64,000 bases of DNA from Nocardioides sp. T2.26MG-1 (GTDB taxonomy: Bacteria > Actinomycetota > Actinomycetes > Propionibacteriales > Nocardioidaceae), in the NCBI RefSeq assembly GCF_950101795.1, contig NZ_CATNLZ010000034.1, positions 1 to 64,000 on the forward strand. Reading direction: 5' to 3'. The notes beneath the pieces were generated by a model. The model saw only the letters and a program-made list of their open reading frames with translations, searched no databases and was not told the origin of the DNA. Positions 1 through 8,207 of the stretch are shown one piece after another (within the stretch, counting starts at the first letter, position 1; the number at the start of each line of letters is the position of its first letter). The translations under genes were made by a program, and so were the position numbers.

Positions 1-151
1 CCACCACGACCCCACCTGGGCCACCGGCGGCAACACCAACACCAAACACGGCCGACTGCTCTGCCCAAAGCACCACGCCAGAGCCCACGACCCCCACTAC
101 ACGACCACCCACCTCCCCAACGGCAAGATCGCCTTCACCCGGCGCACATAG
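1..151 (+). CDS. HNH endonuclease domain protein, DUF222/13E12-type (C-terminal end only)
   Basis: Only the last 49 codons are inside the window, open from base 2 to the TAG at 149-151. The residues show the end of an HNH fold: a GGNTN stretch, then LLCPKHHARAH, where the two adjacent histidines and the later one match the HNH metal-site region, followed by the short basic tail usual for actinobacterial DUF222/13E12 HNH proteins. The catalytic first histidine and the DUF222 part lie upstream of the window. Such proteins are very common in actinobacteria and their target is usually unknown. Confidence 0.75.
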   Translation, partial: HHDPTWATGGNTNTKHGRLLCPKHHARAHDPHYTTTHLPNGKIAFTRRT

Positions 152-516
152 ACCGACGGCAGGTCGGAAGCTCCCCAGGGTTGACGCGACGATCCCGACG
201 GGGCGATGCTCCCTGCACCAGTGGTCGCCGATCCGCTGCCGTCCCTTCGAGGATGCGCGTCGATCGGCCCCAGAGACACCAGTTCCAGGACGTCGGGCGA
301 TGAAAACGGCCGACCGGCCGCCGGGTTACGCGGCGGTACGAAAACGGCGCGATTGGTCTTGACCGGCGCCCGATTTCTCGTGCGACCCTCTCCCCAGGAC
401 CCCGGCGCGCACGCACAATCGTCGCCACAACGTCTCGGTGGGACCACCGACATGGGATCAGCAAGCCGCGGCCGACGGAGGGACGCAGCGGCTCGGGCAA
501 CGAAAGCAGGACACCA
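152..516. other. Gene-free stretch upstream of a secreted-protein gene
   Basis: No convincing gene was found on either strand; the open frames here have no family resemblance and poor starts. A 9-base direct repeat, GAAAACGGC, occurs at 302-310 and 340-348. A TTGACC hexamer at 359-364 could be a -35 element, but no good -10 follows it. The purine-rich AAAGCAGG at 503-510 is the ribosome binding site of the next gene. Confidence 0.5.
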
Positions 517-1908
517 GTGAACATGTCCATCAAGAGGGCGATCGCCTCGCTCGCCGTCTGTGGCGCCGGCCTCGCAGGCGCCCTCGTCATCGTCCCGCCG
601 GCGACCTCGGCCTCACCCGACTCGGGTCGGGCCGAGCGGTCGGCGCCCACAGTCACGAACCTCGGCTACAAGGCCACGGTCTACGGCACCAAGCTCCTCG
701 TCGACGGCGTCGAGGTGCGCAACCTCAAGGACGCCTTCGCCCAGCAGCGCTGTACGCGTCGGGTCGGCCTCGAGGAGGTCGCCAACTCCGTGCTGTCGCT
801 GCCCGATAACCCCCTGATCCAGGGCGGCCTGACCAAGAGCTACACCCAGACCTACCGCAAGGGTGGCGTCCAGGGAGTCCGCGGCATCAGCACCATCGCG
901 GATCTCGAGCTCGGCGGCGAGTTCCAGGGCGTCCAGACGCCGACCCTGAAGCTCGAGGGTCTGACGTCGACGGCCGACGCGTTCCGCAGAGCCGACGGGA
1001 GGTTCGGCCACGCCGAGGACTTCAGGTTCACCGGCCTCTCGATCGGCAACCTGCCCGAGCAGATCCCCGCCGAGCTGCAGGACCTGCTCGACATCCTCGG
1101 GTCGGCCACGGGCGACCTCGTCACCCAGGTCCTCGACCTGCTGACCAGCATCACCGGCAGCACCATCGAGATCCCGGGCCTGGGCAGCATCGGCCTGGCC
1201 GGGGTGAAGTCCGGCAACGCGACCGCCCACTCCGCGACCTCCCAGAGCTACGCCCTGCGCCTGCGGGTGACCGCGACCGGACACCCGACCGAGATCACCC
1301 TGGGCCGGGCCCGCACTGCCGTCACCTCCCCCGTCCCCGCCGGCGTCTTCCAGTCCCGCGCCATGGGGCTGGAGCTGTTCGGCAACAACGGCCTGATCCG
1401 GCTCGGCGGGCTCCAGGAGCAGGCCATCCCGTGCTCGGGCACCAAGGGCGTCACCCGGCACCACCGGATCGCCGACGTGCCGGTGCTCGGCGGCCTGGTG
1501 AGGCTGACCGGGATCGACTATGCCGTGATGGGCGACCAGAGCCGCAACGGCTCCGCGCGGGGCCTCGTGTCCACCGACATCGGCGCCCTCGAGATCCCGT
1601 CGCTCGGCCTCGTGATCGACGGCATCTCCTCCAAGGTCGCCATGCGCAAGCCCGCCGACACCACCAAGGTCAAGCGCACGATCTCGACCAGCCTGGCCAA
1701 GATCGTGCTCAACGGCGAGGAGCTCCCCCTGCCCAAGCCGGGCCAGAGCATCGACCTCGGTGACGGCAACGTCCTGCAGTACCGCGTGGTCAAGCAGAAC
1801 TGGACCGGCGCCGAGGTCAAGGCGATCGTGCTGACCCTGCCGGGTCTGATCCCGGGCGGCTCGATCCTCGAGCTCGGCTGGGCCGGCGGGCACATCACGC
1901 CCAACTGA
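517..1908 (+). CDS. Secreted protein of unknown function
   Basis: A 463-residue protein with a clear Sec signal peptide: basic start (MNMSIKRA), a hydrophobic core over about residues 8-28, and an Ala-x-Ser-type end (PPATSAS) near residue 30. The mature part is rich in Gly, Leu and Ile and probably all-beta. It has one Cys pair (CTRR near 77 and IPCSG near 307) and repeated 'GL..L.G' turns. It resembles the actinobacterial 'choice-of-anchor P' surface or secreted proteins, but this is only a resemblance and no enzyme motif is visible. GTG at 517 is chosen because AAAGCAGG lies 6 nt upstream; ATG at 523 is an alternative. It stands alone and converges with the LCP gene across a hairpin. Confidence 0.75.
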   Translation: MNMSIKRAIASLAVCGAGLAGALVIVPPATSASPDSGRAERSAPTVTNLGYKATVYGTKLLVDGVEVRNLKDAFAQQRCTRRVGLEEVANSVLSLPDNPLIQGGLTKSYTQTYRKGGVQGVRGISTIADLELGGEFQGVQTPTLKLEGLTSTADAFRRADGRFGHAEDFRFTGLSIGNLPEQIPAELQDLLDILGSATGDLVTQVLDLLTSITGSTIEIPGLGSIGLAGVKSGNATAHSATSQSYALRLRVTATGHPTEITLGRARTAVTSPVPAGVFQSRAMGLELFGNNGLIRLGGLQEQAIPCSGTKGVTRHHRIADVPVLGGLVRLTGIDYAVMGDQSRNGSARGLVSTDIGALEIPSLGLVIDGISSKVAMRKPADTTKVKRTISTSLAKIVLNGEELPLPKPGQSIDLGDGNVLQYRVVKQNWTGAEVKAIVLTLPGLIPGGSILELGWAGGHITPN

Positions 1909-1946
1909 CCCCTGCGGAAACCCCGGGTCGTACGACGCACCACTCC

Positions 1947-1995
1947 CGACGATCGGGCACGGCTGGTCCAGCGGATCAGCAGTGCCCGATCGTCG
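1947..1995 (+). terminator. Hairpin between convergent genes
   Basis: A perfect 14-bp inverted repeat, CGACGATCGGGCAC (1947-1960) and GTGCCCGATCGTCG (1982-1995), with a 21-nt loop. It begins 38 bp after the secreted-protein stop, and its right arm lies in the last codons of the opposing LCP gene. It can act as a terminator for the rightward gene. No U-tract follows, as is usual in actinobacteria. Confidence 0.55.
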
Positions 1996-2929
1996 CGTCG
2001 TTGCGCGCGTCGTTGCCGAGCCGGCGAGCCATCGACACCGATGGGATCACCACGCTCGCACCGCCGACGTTCCCGATACCGCCCTGCACCACGCAGGTCG
2101 TGATCTTGTGGGGGTCGACGTGCGCCACCACCTGCGCGAGCCGGAACAGCTCGGCGGGCGAGAGGTCGGTGTACAGGTGCTCCATCACCGACAGCACGCC
2201 GCGCTCGATGAAGCCCGGCACGTGGGAGCGGGCGCGCACCTTCGCCTGGATGCCGCGCAGCACCCGCTGCTGGTTGGCCGACCGGTCGAAGTCGCCGCGG
2301 ATCAGGTTGTGCCGGATCCGCGAGAACGCCATCGCGCCGTACCCGCCGAGGTGGATGCGGCCCTTCCGGAAGCCGGCGGGGTTCAGGTACGGGTCGTCGA
2401 ACGCGACGGGGTTCTGGACGTTGATGCCGCCGATGTCCTTGATCATCGCCTGGAAGAACTTGAACCGGCTGATGAAGACGTAGTCGGGCTGGATGCCGAC
2501 CAGGTTCCCCACGGCCTGGCCGAGCACCCGCGGGCCACCGAAGTACAGCGCCGCGTTGATCTTGTTGTAGCCGTGGCCGGGGATCGAGACCCAGGAGTCC
2601 CGCGGCACGCCGATCGCCGTGGCCGCGCCGGTGCGCGAGTTCATGCCGATCAGCTGCAGCGCGTCCCCGCGCGTGCGGGTCATGTCCTCGCCCGGCCGGG
2701 CGTCCGAGCCGACCGCGAGGATCCACACCACGTCGGGCGTCAGGTCCACACCGTCGGCGCGGTTGACCTTCACCAGCGCGACGTCGGTGCTCTTGACGGC
2801 CGAGGCCGGCACGACGAGCGCCGCCACGGCGAGCATCAGCCCGACCGTGACGAGACGCACGGCCTTGCGGTAGCGGGTCGTCGCCGACCCGGTCGCCGGC
2901 GTCAGATCCGGCCTCGTGTCAGGTCCCAT
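1976..2929 (-). CDS. LytR-CpsA-Psr (LCP) family cell-wall glycopolymer ligase
   Basis: A 317-residue membrane-anchored LCP protein. LCP enzymes move lipid-linked polymers such as teichoic acids or arabinogalactan onto peptidoglycan outside the membrane. Visible signs are a short cytoplasmic N-terminus, one transmembrane helix at about residues 24-45, then the LCP core: VGSDAR, the TRTRGDALQLIGMN strand with the conserved arginines that bind the polyprenyl pyrophosphate, VPRDSWV, and KINAALYFGGP. A C-terminal region with two cysteines follows. The ATG shares one base with the upstream lipoprotein stop (TGATG), so the two are translationally coupled and may work together at the envelope. The exact polymer cannot be told from sequence. 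Confidence 0.9.
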   Translation of the reverse strand: MGPDTRPDLTPATGSATTRYRKAVRLVTVGLMLAVAALVVPASAVKSTDVALVKVNRADGVDLTPDVVWILAVGSDARPGEDMTRTRGDALQLIGMNSRTGAATAIGVPRDSWVSIPGHGYNKINAALYFGGPRVLGQAVGNLVGIQPDYVFISRFKFFQAMIKDIGGINVQNPVAFDDPYLNPAGFRKGRIHLGGYGAMAFSRIRHNLIRGDFDRSANQQRVLRGIQAKVRARSHVPGFIERGVLSVMEHLYTDLSPAELFRLAQVVAHVDPHKITTCVVQGGIGNVGGASVVIPSVSMARRLGNDARNDATIGHC

Positions 2930-3522
2930 CACCGGGCTCCCTTCGTGACGTCGTAGCCGAACACGCGCCACCCGCGCTCGGTGTGGGTGAGGTAGAGCCG
3001 GCCCTGCACGGTCACCGTGCGCTCGAGGTCGCCGGTGGTCCTGAACCCGAGCGCCACGTGCGCGGTGACCCCGACGGCGCGCTTGCGCACCGCCAGGACG
3101 TCGAGCCGCACCCGGCTGCGACGGGCCTCGACCCCGTCGATCCGGCCGCCGATGTCCTCGTTGCTCATCAGCGCCCGGTCTCGGTGCGCCTCCTGCTGGG
3201 CCCCGGGGGTGAAGCCGGGCCAGGATCGGGAGAAGTCGCGCCGCGGGTAGTCGCCGTCGAGGTACGCCGCGGCGGTCCAGCCGTCGACGACGTCGCCGAT
3301 CTGGTCGGCCAGCCGGCCGCGCACTTGTTTCGGCAGGGTGCCGGTGACGCGGCCGAACGTCACGGCGGTCTCGACGGCGGGCGCGCCCGAGGCCCCGGGG
3401 GCGCTCGGGGCCGCGCCCGGTTCGTCGGGTTCGTCGTCCCCGCCGCTGCAGGCGCCGACCCCGAGGGTCAGCACCAGCACGGCCAGGGTCGACACGTAGG
3501 CTCGTCGTACGGATGTGGTCAT
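2929..3522 (-). CDS. Putative lipoprotein, coupled to the LCP gene
   Basis: A 197-residue protein with a lipoprotein signal peptide. Hydrophobic residues 9-23 end in GVGAC, a plausible lipobox with the acylated Cys near residue 25, followed by an acidic, Ala/Pro-rich linker. The remaining domain (about 50-197) resembles small secreted actinobacterial alpha/beta domains of unknown function. GGGAG lies just upstream of the ATG. It is the first gene of a two-gene operon with the LCP protein and diverges from kgd across 174 bp that must hold both promoters. No function is assigned. Confidence 0.8.
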   Translation of the reverse strand: MTTSVRRAYVSTLAVLVLTLGVGACSGGDDEPDEPGAAPSAPGASGAPAVETAVTFGRVTGTLPKQVRGRLADQIGDVVDGWTAAAYLDGDYPRRDFSRSWPGFTPGAQQEAHRDRALMSNEDIGGRIDGVEARRSRVRLDVLAVRKRAVGVTAHVALGFRTTGDLERTVTVQGRLYLTHTERGWRVFGYDVTKGAR

Positions 3523-3696
3523 GGCTCCCGCCCCTCTCTGAGGTGCCGTCGAACGGCAGTGTCCGCGACCGCGATGTGGCTCGACGCACACCACGCCGAA
3601 ATGCCACTGAGACAGTCTGCATTTGCTGGGTCGGGGGACTAGCCTTGAGGACTGAACTACTCCCCCGCGCACGCATCGGAAGAGGCGAAAGTACCC

Positions 3697-6600
3697 GTGC
3701 CGCAGTCCAAAGGCAGTGAATCCGACGTTCCCCCAGCCCAGTTCGAGGGGTCCGACTTCGGAGCCAACGAGTGGCTCGTGGAGGAGATGTACGACCAGTA
3801 CCAACGCGATCCGGACAGCGTCGACGCGACCTGGGTGACGTACTTCAAGGCCAACAACGGCGGCACGAACGGCGCCAACGGGGCGACCAAGACCGCCCCC
3901 GCCAAGCAGGCCACGGCCCAGCCGGCCGCCCCTCAGCAGACCAGCACGGAGCAGGCCGCCGCGTCGGCCCCGGCCGCGCCCGCTGCTGACAAGCCGGCCC
4001 CGGCGCCGGTGGCCAAGCCGCGCCCGAGCGCCAAGGCCGCCGAGCCCGCCAAGGGCACCACCAACCCGGTGCCGAAGGAGAAGCGTCCCGCCGCCCCGGC
4101 CCCGGCCAGCGACGAGCCCACCTACACCGTGCTGCGGGGAGCTCCGGCCCGGACCGCGCAGAACATGGACGCCTCGCTGAGCGTGCCCACGGCCACCTCG
4201 GTCCGCTCGGTCCCGGTCAAGCTGCTCTGGGACAACCGCATCGTCATCAACAACCACCTCGCCCGCGCCCGCGGCGGCAAGGTGTCCTTCACCCACCTGA
4301 TCGGCTACGCGCTGGTCAAGGCGGTCCGGTCGATGCCTGCGATGAACGTCGGGTTCGACACCGTCGACGGCAAGCCCAACCTGATCACCCCGGCCCACAT
4401 CAACCTCGGCCTGGCGATCGACGTGCAGAAGTCCGACGGCAGCCGCCAGCTCCTGGTGCCCAGCATCAAGGCCGCGGAGAAGATGGACTTCGCCGCGTTC
4501 TGGACGGCCTACGAGGACGTCGTGCGCAAGGCGCGTGACAACAAGCTGACCGTCGAGGACTTCCAGGGCACCACGATCAGCCTGACCAACCCGGGCGGCA
4601 TCGGCACCAGCCACTCGGTCCCGCGGCTGATGAAGGGCCAGGGCGCGATCATCGGCGTCGGCGCGATGGAGTACCCGCCCGAGTGGCAGGGGGCGTCCGC
4701 GGACGCGATCGCGCGCAACGCGATCAGCAAGGTCATGACGCTGACCTCGACCTACGACCACCGCGTCATCCAGGGCGCCCAGTCCGGCGAGTTCCTCAAG
4801 CGGGTCCACCAGCTGCTGCTCGGCCAGGACGGGTTCTACGACGAGATCTTCCGGTCCCTGCGGATCCCCTACGAGCCGATCCGCTGGGCCAGCGACATCT
4901 CGACCAGCCACGACGACGAGATCAGCAAGCAGGCCCGGATCCTGGAGCTGATCCACGCCTACCGGGTCCGCGGCCACATGATGGCCGACACCGACCCGCT
5001 GGAGTACCGCCAGCGCAGCCACCCCGACCTCGAGGTGGAGTCCCACGGACTGACGCTGTGGGACCTCGACCGTGAGTTCGCGACCGGCTCGTTCGGCGGC
5101 GAGGGCCGCCGCTTCATGAAGCTGCGCGCGATCCTCGGCATCCTGCGCGACTCCTACTGCCGCACCACCGGCATCGAGTACATGCACATCATGGATCCCG
5201 AGCAGCGCCGCTGGATCCAGGAGCGGGTCGAGCAGCCGCACACCAAGCCGCCCCGCGAGGAGCAGCTCCGCATCCTGCTCAAGCTCAACCAGGCCGAGGC
5301 GTTCGAGACGTTCCTGCAGACGAAGTTCGTCGGCCAGAAGCGCTTCTCCCTCGAGGGCGGCGAGACCACGATCCCGGTGATCGACGAGATCTGCGAGGCG
5401 GCCGCGGAGGCCGCGCTCGACGAGGTCTGCATCGGCATGGCCCACCGTGGCCGGCTCAACGTGCTCGCCAACATCGTCGGCAAGAAGTACTCCCAGATCT
5501 TCCGCGAGTTCGAGGGCAACATCGACCCGCGGACCGTGCAGGGCTCCGGCGACGTGAAGTACCACCTCGGCGCCGAGGGCGTGTTCGAGGCCGGCTCCAA
5601 GGACCGGATCAAGGTCTCGGTCGCCGCCAACCCGTCGCACCTCGAGGCCGTCGACCCGGTGCTCGAGGGCATCGCCCGCGCCAAGCAGGACGTGCTCGAC
5701 CGGGGTGCGGCGTACCCCGTGCTGCCGCTGCTGGTGCACGGCGACGCGGCGTTCGCGGGCCAGGGCGTGGTCGCGGAGACGCTGAACCTCTCCCAGCTGC
5801 GCGGCTACCGCACCGGCGGCACGATCCATCTGGTCGTCAACAACCAGGTCGGCTTCACCACCTCCCCCGGCTCGTCGCGCTCCTCGCTCTACTGCACCGA
5901 TGTCGCGCGGATGGTCCAGGCGCCGATCTTCCACGTCAACGGCGACGACCCCGAGGCGTGCATCCGGGTGGCGCGGCTCGCGTTCGAGTACCGCCAGGCG
6001 TTCAACAAGGACGTCGTCATCGACCTCGTCTGCTACCGCCGCCGCGGCCACAACGAGGGCGACGACCCGTCGTACACCCAGCCGCTGATGTACGACCTCA
6101 TCGAGCAGAAGCGCTCGGTGCGCAAGCTCTACACCGAGTCCCTCATCGGTCGTGGCGACATCACGATCGAGGAGGCCGAGCAGGTCCTGCGTGACTACCA
6201 GCAGCAGCTGGAGCGCGTGTTCACCGAGGTGCGCGAGGCGAGCTCGCAGCCCTCGGAATGGACCACGGTTCCCGACTACCCCGACAAGCCCGCCGGCGAG
6301 ACCCAGACCGCGGTCGGCCCGCACGTGCTGAAGCGGATCGCCGACGCCTACGTCACACCGCCCGAGGGCTTCACGGTCCACCCGAAGGTGATGCCGCAGC
6401 TGCAGCGCCGGGCGGCGGCGATCGCCGACGGCCCGATCGACTGGGGCACGGGCGAGGTCCTCGCGTTCGGCTCGCTGCTGATGGACGGTCGTCCGGTGCG
6501 GCTGGCCGGCCAGGACTCGCGCCGCGGCACGTTCGTCTCGCGGTTCGGCACGATCATCGACCGGGTCAACGCCGACGAGTGGACGCCGCTCACCTCGCTG

Positions 6601-7455
6601 ACCGAGGACCAGGCGAAGTTCTACATCTACGACTCGCTGCTCTCCGAGTACGCCGCGCTCGGCTTCGAGTACGGCTACTCCGTGGCCCGCCCCGAGGCGC
6701 TGGTGCTGTGGGAGGCGCAGTTCGGCGACTTCGTCAACGGCGCCCAGACCGTGATCGACGAGTTCATCAGCTCCGGTGAGAGCAAGTGGCGCCAGCAGTC
6801 CGGCGTCGTGCTGCTGCTCCCCCACGGCTACGAGGGCCAGGGCGCCGACCACTCCTCGGCGCGGATCGAGCGGTTCATGACGATGGCCGCCGACGAGGCG
6901 TTCGTGGTCGCCCAGCCGTCGACGCCGGCGTCGTACTTCCACCTGCTGCGCCAACACTCGCTCGGCGAGGAGCACCGGCCGCTGATCGTCTTCACGCCGA
7001 AGTCGATGCTCAAGCGCAAGGAGGCGGCCTCCCAGCCGGCCGACTTCACCGAGGGGACGTTCCGGCCGTTCGTCGCCGACGGCGGCGCGGACGCCGACCG
7101 GGTCGACACGCTGCTGCTGTGCTCGGGCCGCGTCACGTGGGACCTGATGGTCGAGCGGGCCAAGCGCGAGGACGGCGAGCGGTTCGCGATCGCCCGGATC
7201 GAGCAGCTCTACCCGCGCCCGGAGGCCGAGATCCGCGCGGAGATCGCCCGCTTCCCGAAGCTCAAGGCGGTGCGCTGGGTGCAGGACGAGCCCGCCAACA
7301 TGGGTCCGTGGCCGCACTACCAGCTCAACGTCTGGCCGCACGTCGACGCCCAGGTCGAGCTGGTCTCGCGGCCCGAGTCCTCCTCTCCCGCGGTCGGCAC
7401 GGTCAAGCGCCACACCGAGGAGCAGAAGGACCTCATCGCCCGCGCGTTCAGCTGA
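3697..7455 (+). CDS. kgd: Multifunctional 2-oxoglutarate dehydrogenase E1/E2 component (Kgd type)
   Basis: A 1,252-residue fusion typical of Actinobacteria that decarboxylates 2-oxoglutarate with thiamine diphosphate and passes the succinyl group on in the TCA cycle. Order of parts: an N-terminal E1 helper segment (residues 10-45, GANEWLVEEMYDQY); an Ala/Pro linker (about 50-140); an E2-like acyltransferase domain (about 145-370) ending in DHRVIQGA near 355, with Gln where classical E2 has Asp, as in mycobacterial Kgd; then the E1 dehydrogenase, with HRGRLN near 583, the ThDP site GDAAFAGQG near 683 and NNQVGFTT near 714, and the transketolase-like C-terminal half. Length is close to the 1,231 residues of M. 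tuberculosis Kgd. GTG start with GGAAGAGG upstream. Confidence 0.97.
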   Translation: MPQSKGSESDVPPAQFEGSDFGANEWLVEEMYDQYQRDPDSVDATWVTYFKANNGGTNGANGATKTAPAKQATAQPAAPQQTSTEQAAASAPAAPAADKPAPAPVAKPRPSAKAAEPAKGTTNPVPKEKRPAAPAPASDEPTYTVLRGAPARTAQNMDASLSVPTATSVRSVPVKLLWDNRIVINNHLARARGGKVSFTHLIGYALVKAVRSMPAMNVGFDTVDGKPNLITPAHINLGLAIDVQKSDGSRQLLVPSIKAAEKMDFAAFWTAYEDVVRKARDNKLTVEDFQGTTISLTNPGGIGTSHSVPRLMKGQGAIIGVGAMEYPPEWQGASADAIARNAISKVMTLTSTYDHRVIQGAQSGEFLKRVHQLLLGQDGFYDEIFRSLRIPYEPIRWASDISTSHDDEISKQARILELIHAYRVRGHMMADTDPLEYRQRSHPDLEVESHGLTLWDLDREFATGSFGGEGRRFMKLRAILGILRDSYCRTTGIEYMHIMDPEQRRWIQERVEQPHTKPPREEQLRILLKLNQAEAFETFLQTKFVGQKRFSLEGGETTIPVIDEICEAAAEAALDEVCIGMAHRGRLNVLANIVGKKYSQIFREFEGNIDPRTVQGSGDVKYHLGAEGVFEAGSKDRIKVSVAANPSHLEAVDPVLEGIARAKQDVLDRGAAYPVLPLLVHGDAAFAGQGVVAETLNLSQLRGYRTGGTIHLVVNNQVGFTTSPGSSRSSLYCTDVARMVQAPIFHVNGDDPEACIRVARLAFEYRQAFNKDVVIDLVCYRRRGHNEGDDPSYTQPLMYDLIEQKRSVRKLYTESLIGRGDITIEEAEQVLRDYQQQLERVFTEVREASSQPSEWTTVPDYPDKPAGETQTAVGPHVLKRIADAYVTPPEGFTVHPKVMPQLQRRAAAIADGPIDWGTGEVLAFGSLLMDGRPVRLAGQDSRRGTFVSRFGTIIDRVNADEWTPLTSLTEDQAKFYIYDSLLSEYAALGFEYGYSVARPEALVLWEAQFGDFVNGAQTVIDEFISSGESKWRQQSGVVLLLPHGYEGQGADHSSARIERFMTMAADEAFVVAQPSTPASYFHLLRQHSLGEEHRPLIVFTPKSMLKRKEAASQPADFTEGTFRPFVADGGADADRVDTLLLCSGRVTWDLMVERAKREDGERFAIARIEQLYPRPEAEIRAEIARFPKLKAVRWVQDEPANMGPWPHYQLNVWPHVDAQVELVSRPESSSPAVGTVKRHTEEQKDLIARAFS

Positions 7456-7469
7456 CCGAGGAGCCAGCG

Positions 7470-7646
7470 TTGTACTTCACCGATCGCGGCATCGAGGAGC
7501 TCGAGAAGCGCCGGGGTGACGAGGAGGTCACCCTGGCCTGGCTCGCCGAGCGGCTCCAGGAGTTCACCGACACCCACCCGGAGTTCGAGACCGCAGTGGA
7601 GCGGTTCGCCACCTGGCTGGCCCGCCTGGACGACCCCGACGACTGA
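7470..7646 (+). CDS. Small DUF6104 family protein
   Basis: A 58-residue acidic protein starting MYFTDRGIEELEKRRG and ending LARLDDPDD, a form I recognise as the actinobacterial DUF6104 family of unknown function. The TTG start at 7470 is supported by GAGGAG at 7458-7463, six bases upstream. It lies 14 bp after kgd and is probably co-transcribed with it. It is predicted to be a small helical cytosolic protein. It converges with the TetR gene only 6 bp away. Confidence 0.85.
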   Translation: MYFTDRGIEELEKRRGDEEVTLAWLAERLQEFTDTHPEFETAVERFATWLARLDDPDD

Positions 7647-7652
7647 CGGCGC

Positions 7653-8207
7653 TCAGGCGAGGGCGGCGAACCCGTCCGCGACGTGGTCGGCCAGGTCGCC
7701 CCCGGTCCGCAGCCAGGCGGTGACCGCGGCGCGGAAGACCGCGATGCCGACGGCGGCCAGCACCTCGGCGTCGCGCTCGCCCCGCTCCGCCAGCGCGGAC
7801 GCGAGCGTGCGCTCCCACGACACGAGCGCGTCGAGCAACCGGCCGCGGACCAGCACCGAGCGCGCCGCCGCCCGCTCGCGCAGCGCGACCCGGTCGCGAT
7901 CGGCGGCGAACCCGCCCGCGAGCGCCAGCACCGCCGCTCGAACCAGGTCGAGGCGAGCCTCCTCGGCGACGCCGACCGCGGCGCGCACCTCCTGCTCGCG
8001 CACCGAGCGGCCCATGTCGAGCACCTCGTCCTTGGTGGCGAAGTAGCGGAAGAACGTCCGCGGCGAGACGCCCGCGTCGGCGGCGATCGAGTCCACCGAG
8101 GTCTCGTCGTAGCCGTCCTGGGCGAACCGGCGCAGCGCCGCGTCCTCGAGGGCCCGGCGGGTGTCGGTCTTGCGCCGCTCACGGCGGCCCCGCGGTGGCT
8201 CAGTCAC
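7653..8207 (-). CDS. TetR/AcrR family transcriptional regulator
   Basis: A 184-residue regulator. The N-terminal HTH is clear (about residues 15-60): RRALEDAALRRFAQDGYDETS, then IAADAGVSPRTFFRYFATKDEVL. The C-terminal half is an Ala/Arg-rich helical ligand domain. The GTG start overlaps the sulfatase stop by 8 bases (GTGACTGA), so it is probably translated from the sulfatase mRNA. This suggests it controls the sulfatase and itself, perhaps through the 18-bp near-palindrome at 10483-10500. The ligand is unknown. Confidence 0.92.
   Translation of the reverse strand: MTEPPRGRRERRKTDTRRALEDAALRRFAQDGYDETSVDSIAADAGVSPRTFFRYFATKDEVLDMGRSVREQEVRAAVGVAEEARLDLVRAAVLALAGGFAADRDRVALRERAAARSVLVRGRLLDALVSWERTLASALAERGERDAEVLAAVGIAVFRAAVTAWLRTGGDLADHVADGFAALA

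Noticed and set aside
97..656. Minus-strand ORFs in the first gap
   Set aside because: Arg/Pro/Gly-rich, no ribosome sites, overlap the secreted-protein gene.
1976..3676. 566-residue start for the LCP gene
   Set aside because: The extra N-terminal part is out-of-frame shadow of the lipoprotein gene; the TGATG junction and membrane helix fix the start at 2929.
2929..7413. Very long open frame opposite kgd on the minus strand
   Set aside because: High-GC codon bias leaves the opposite frame open; the residues are a low-complexity mix of Arg, Leu, Gly and Asp, and kgd on the plus strand is certain. Only the lipoprotein part at 2929-3522 is real.
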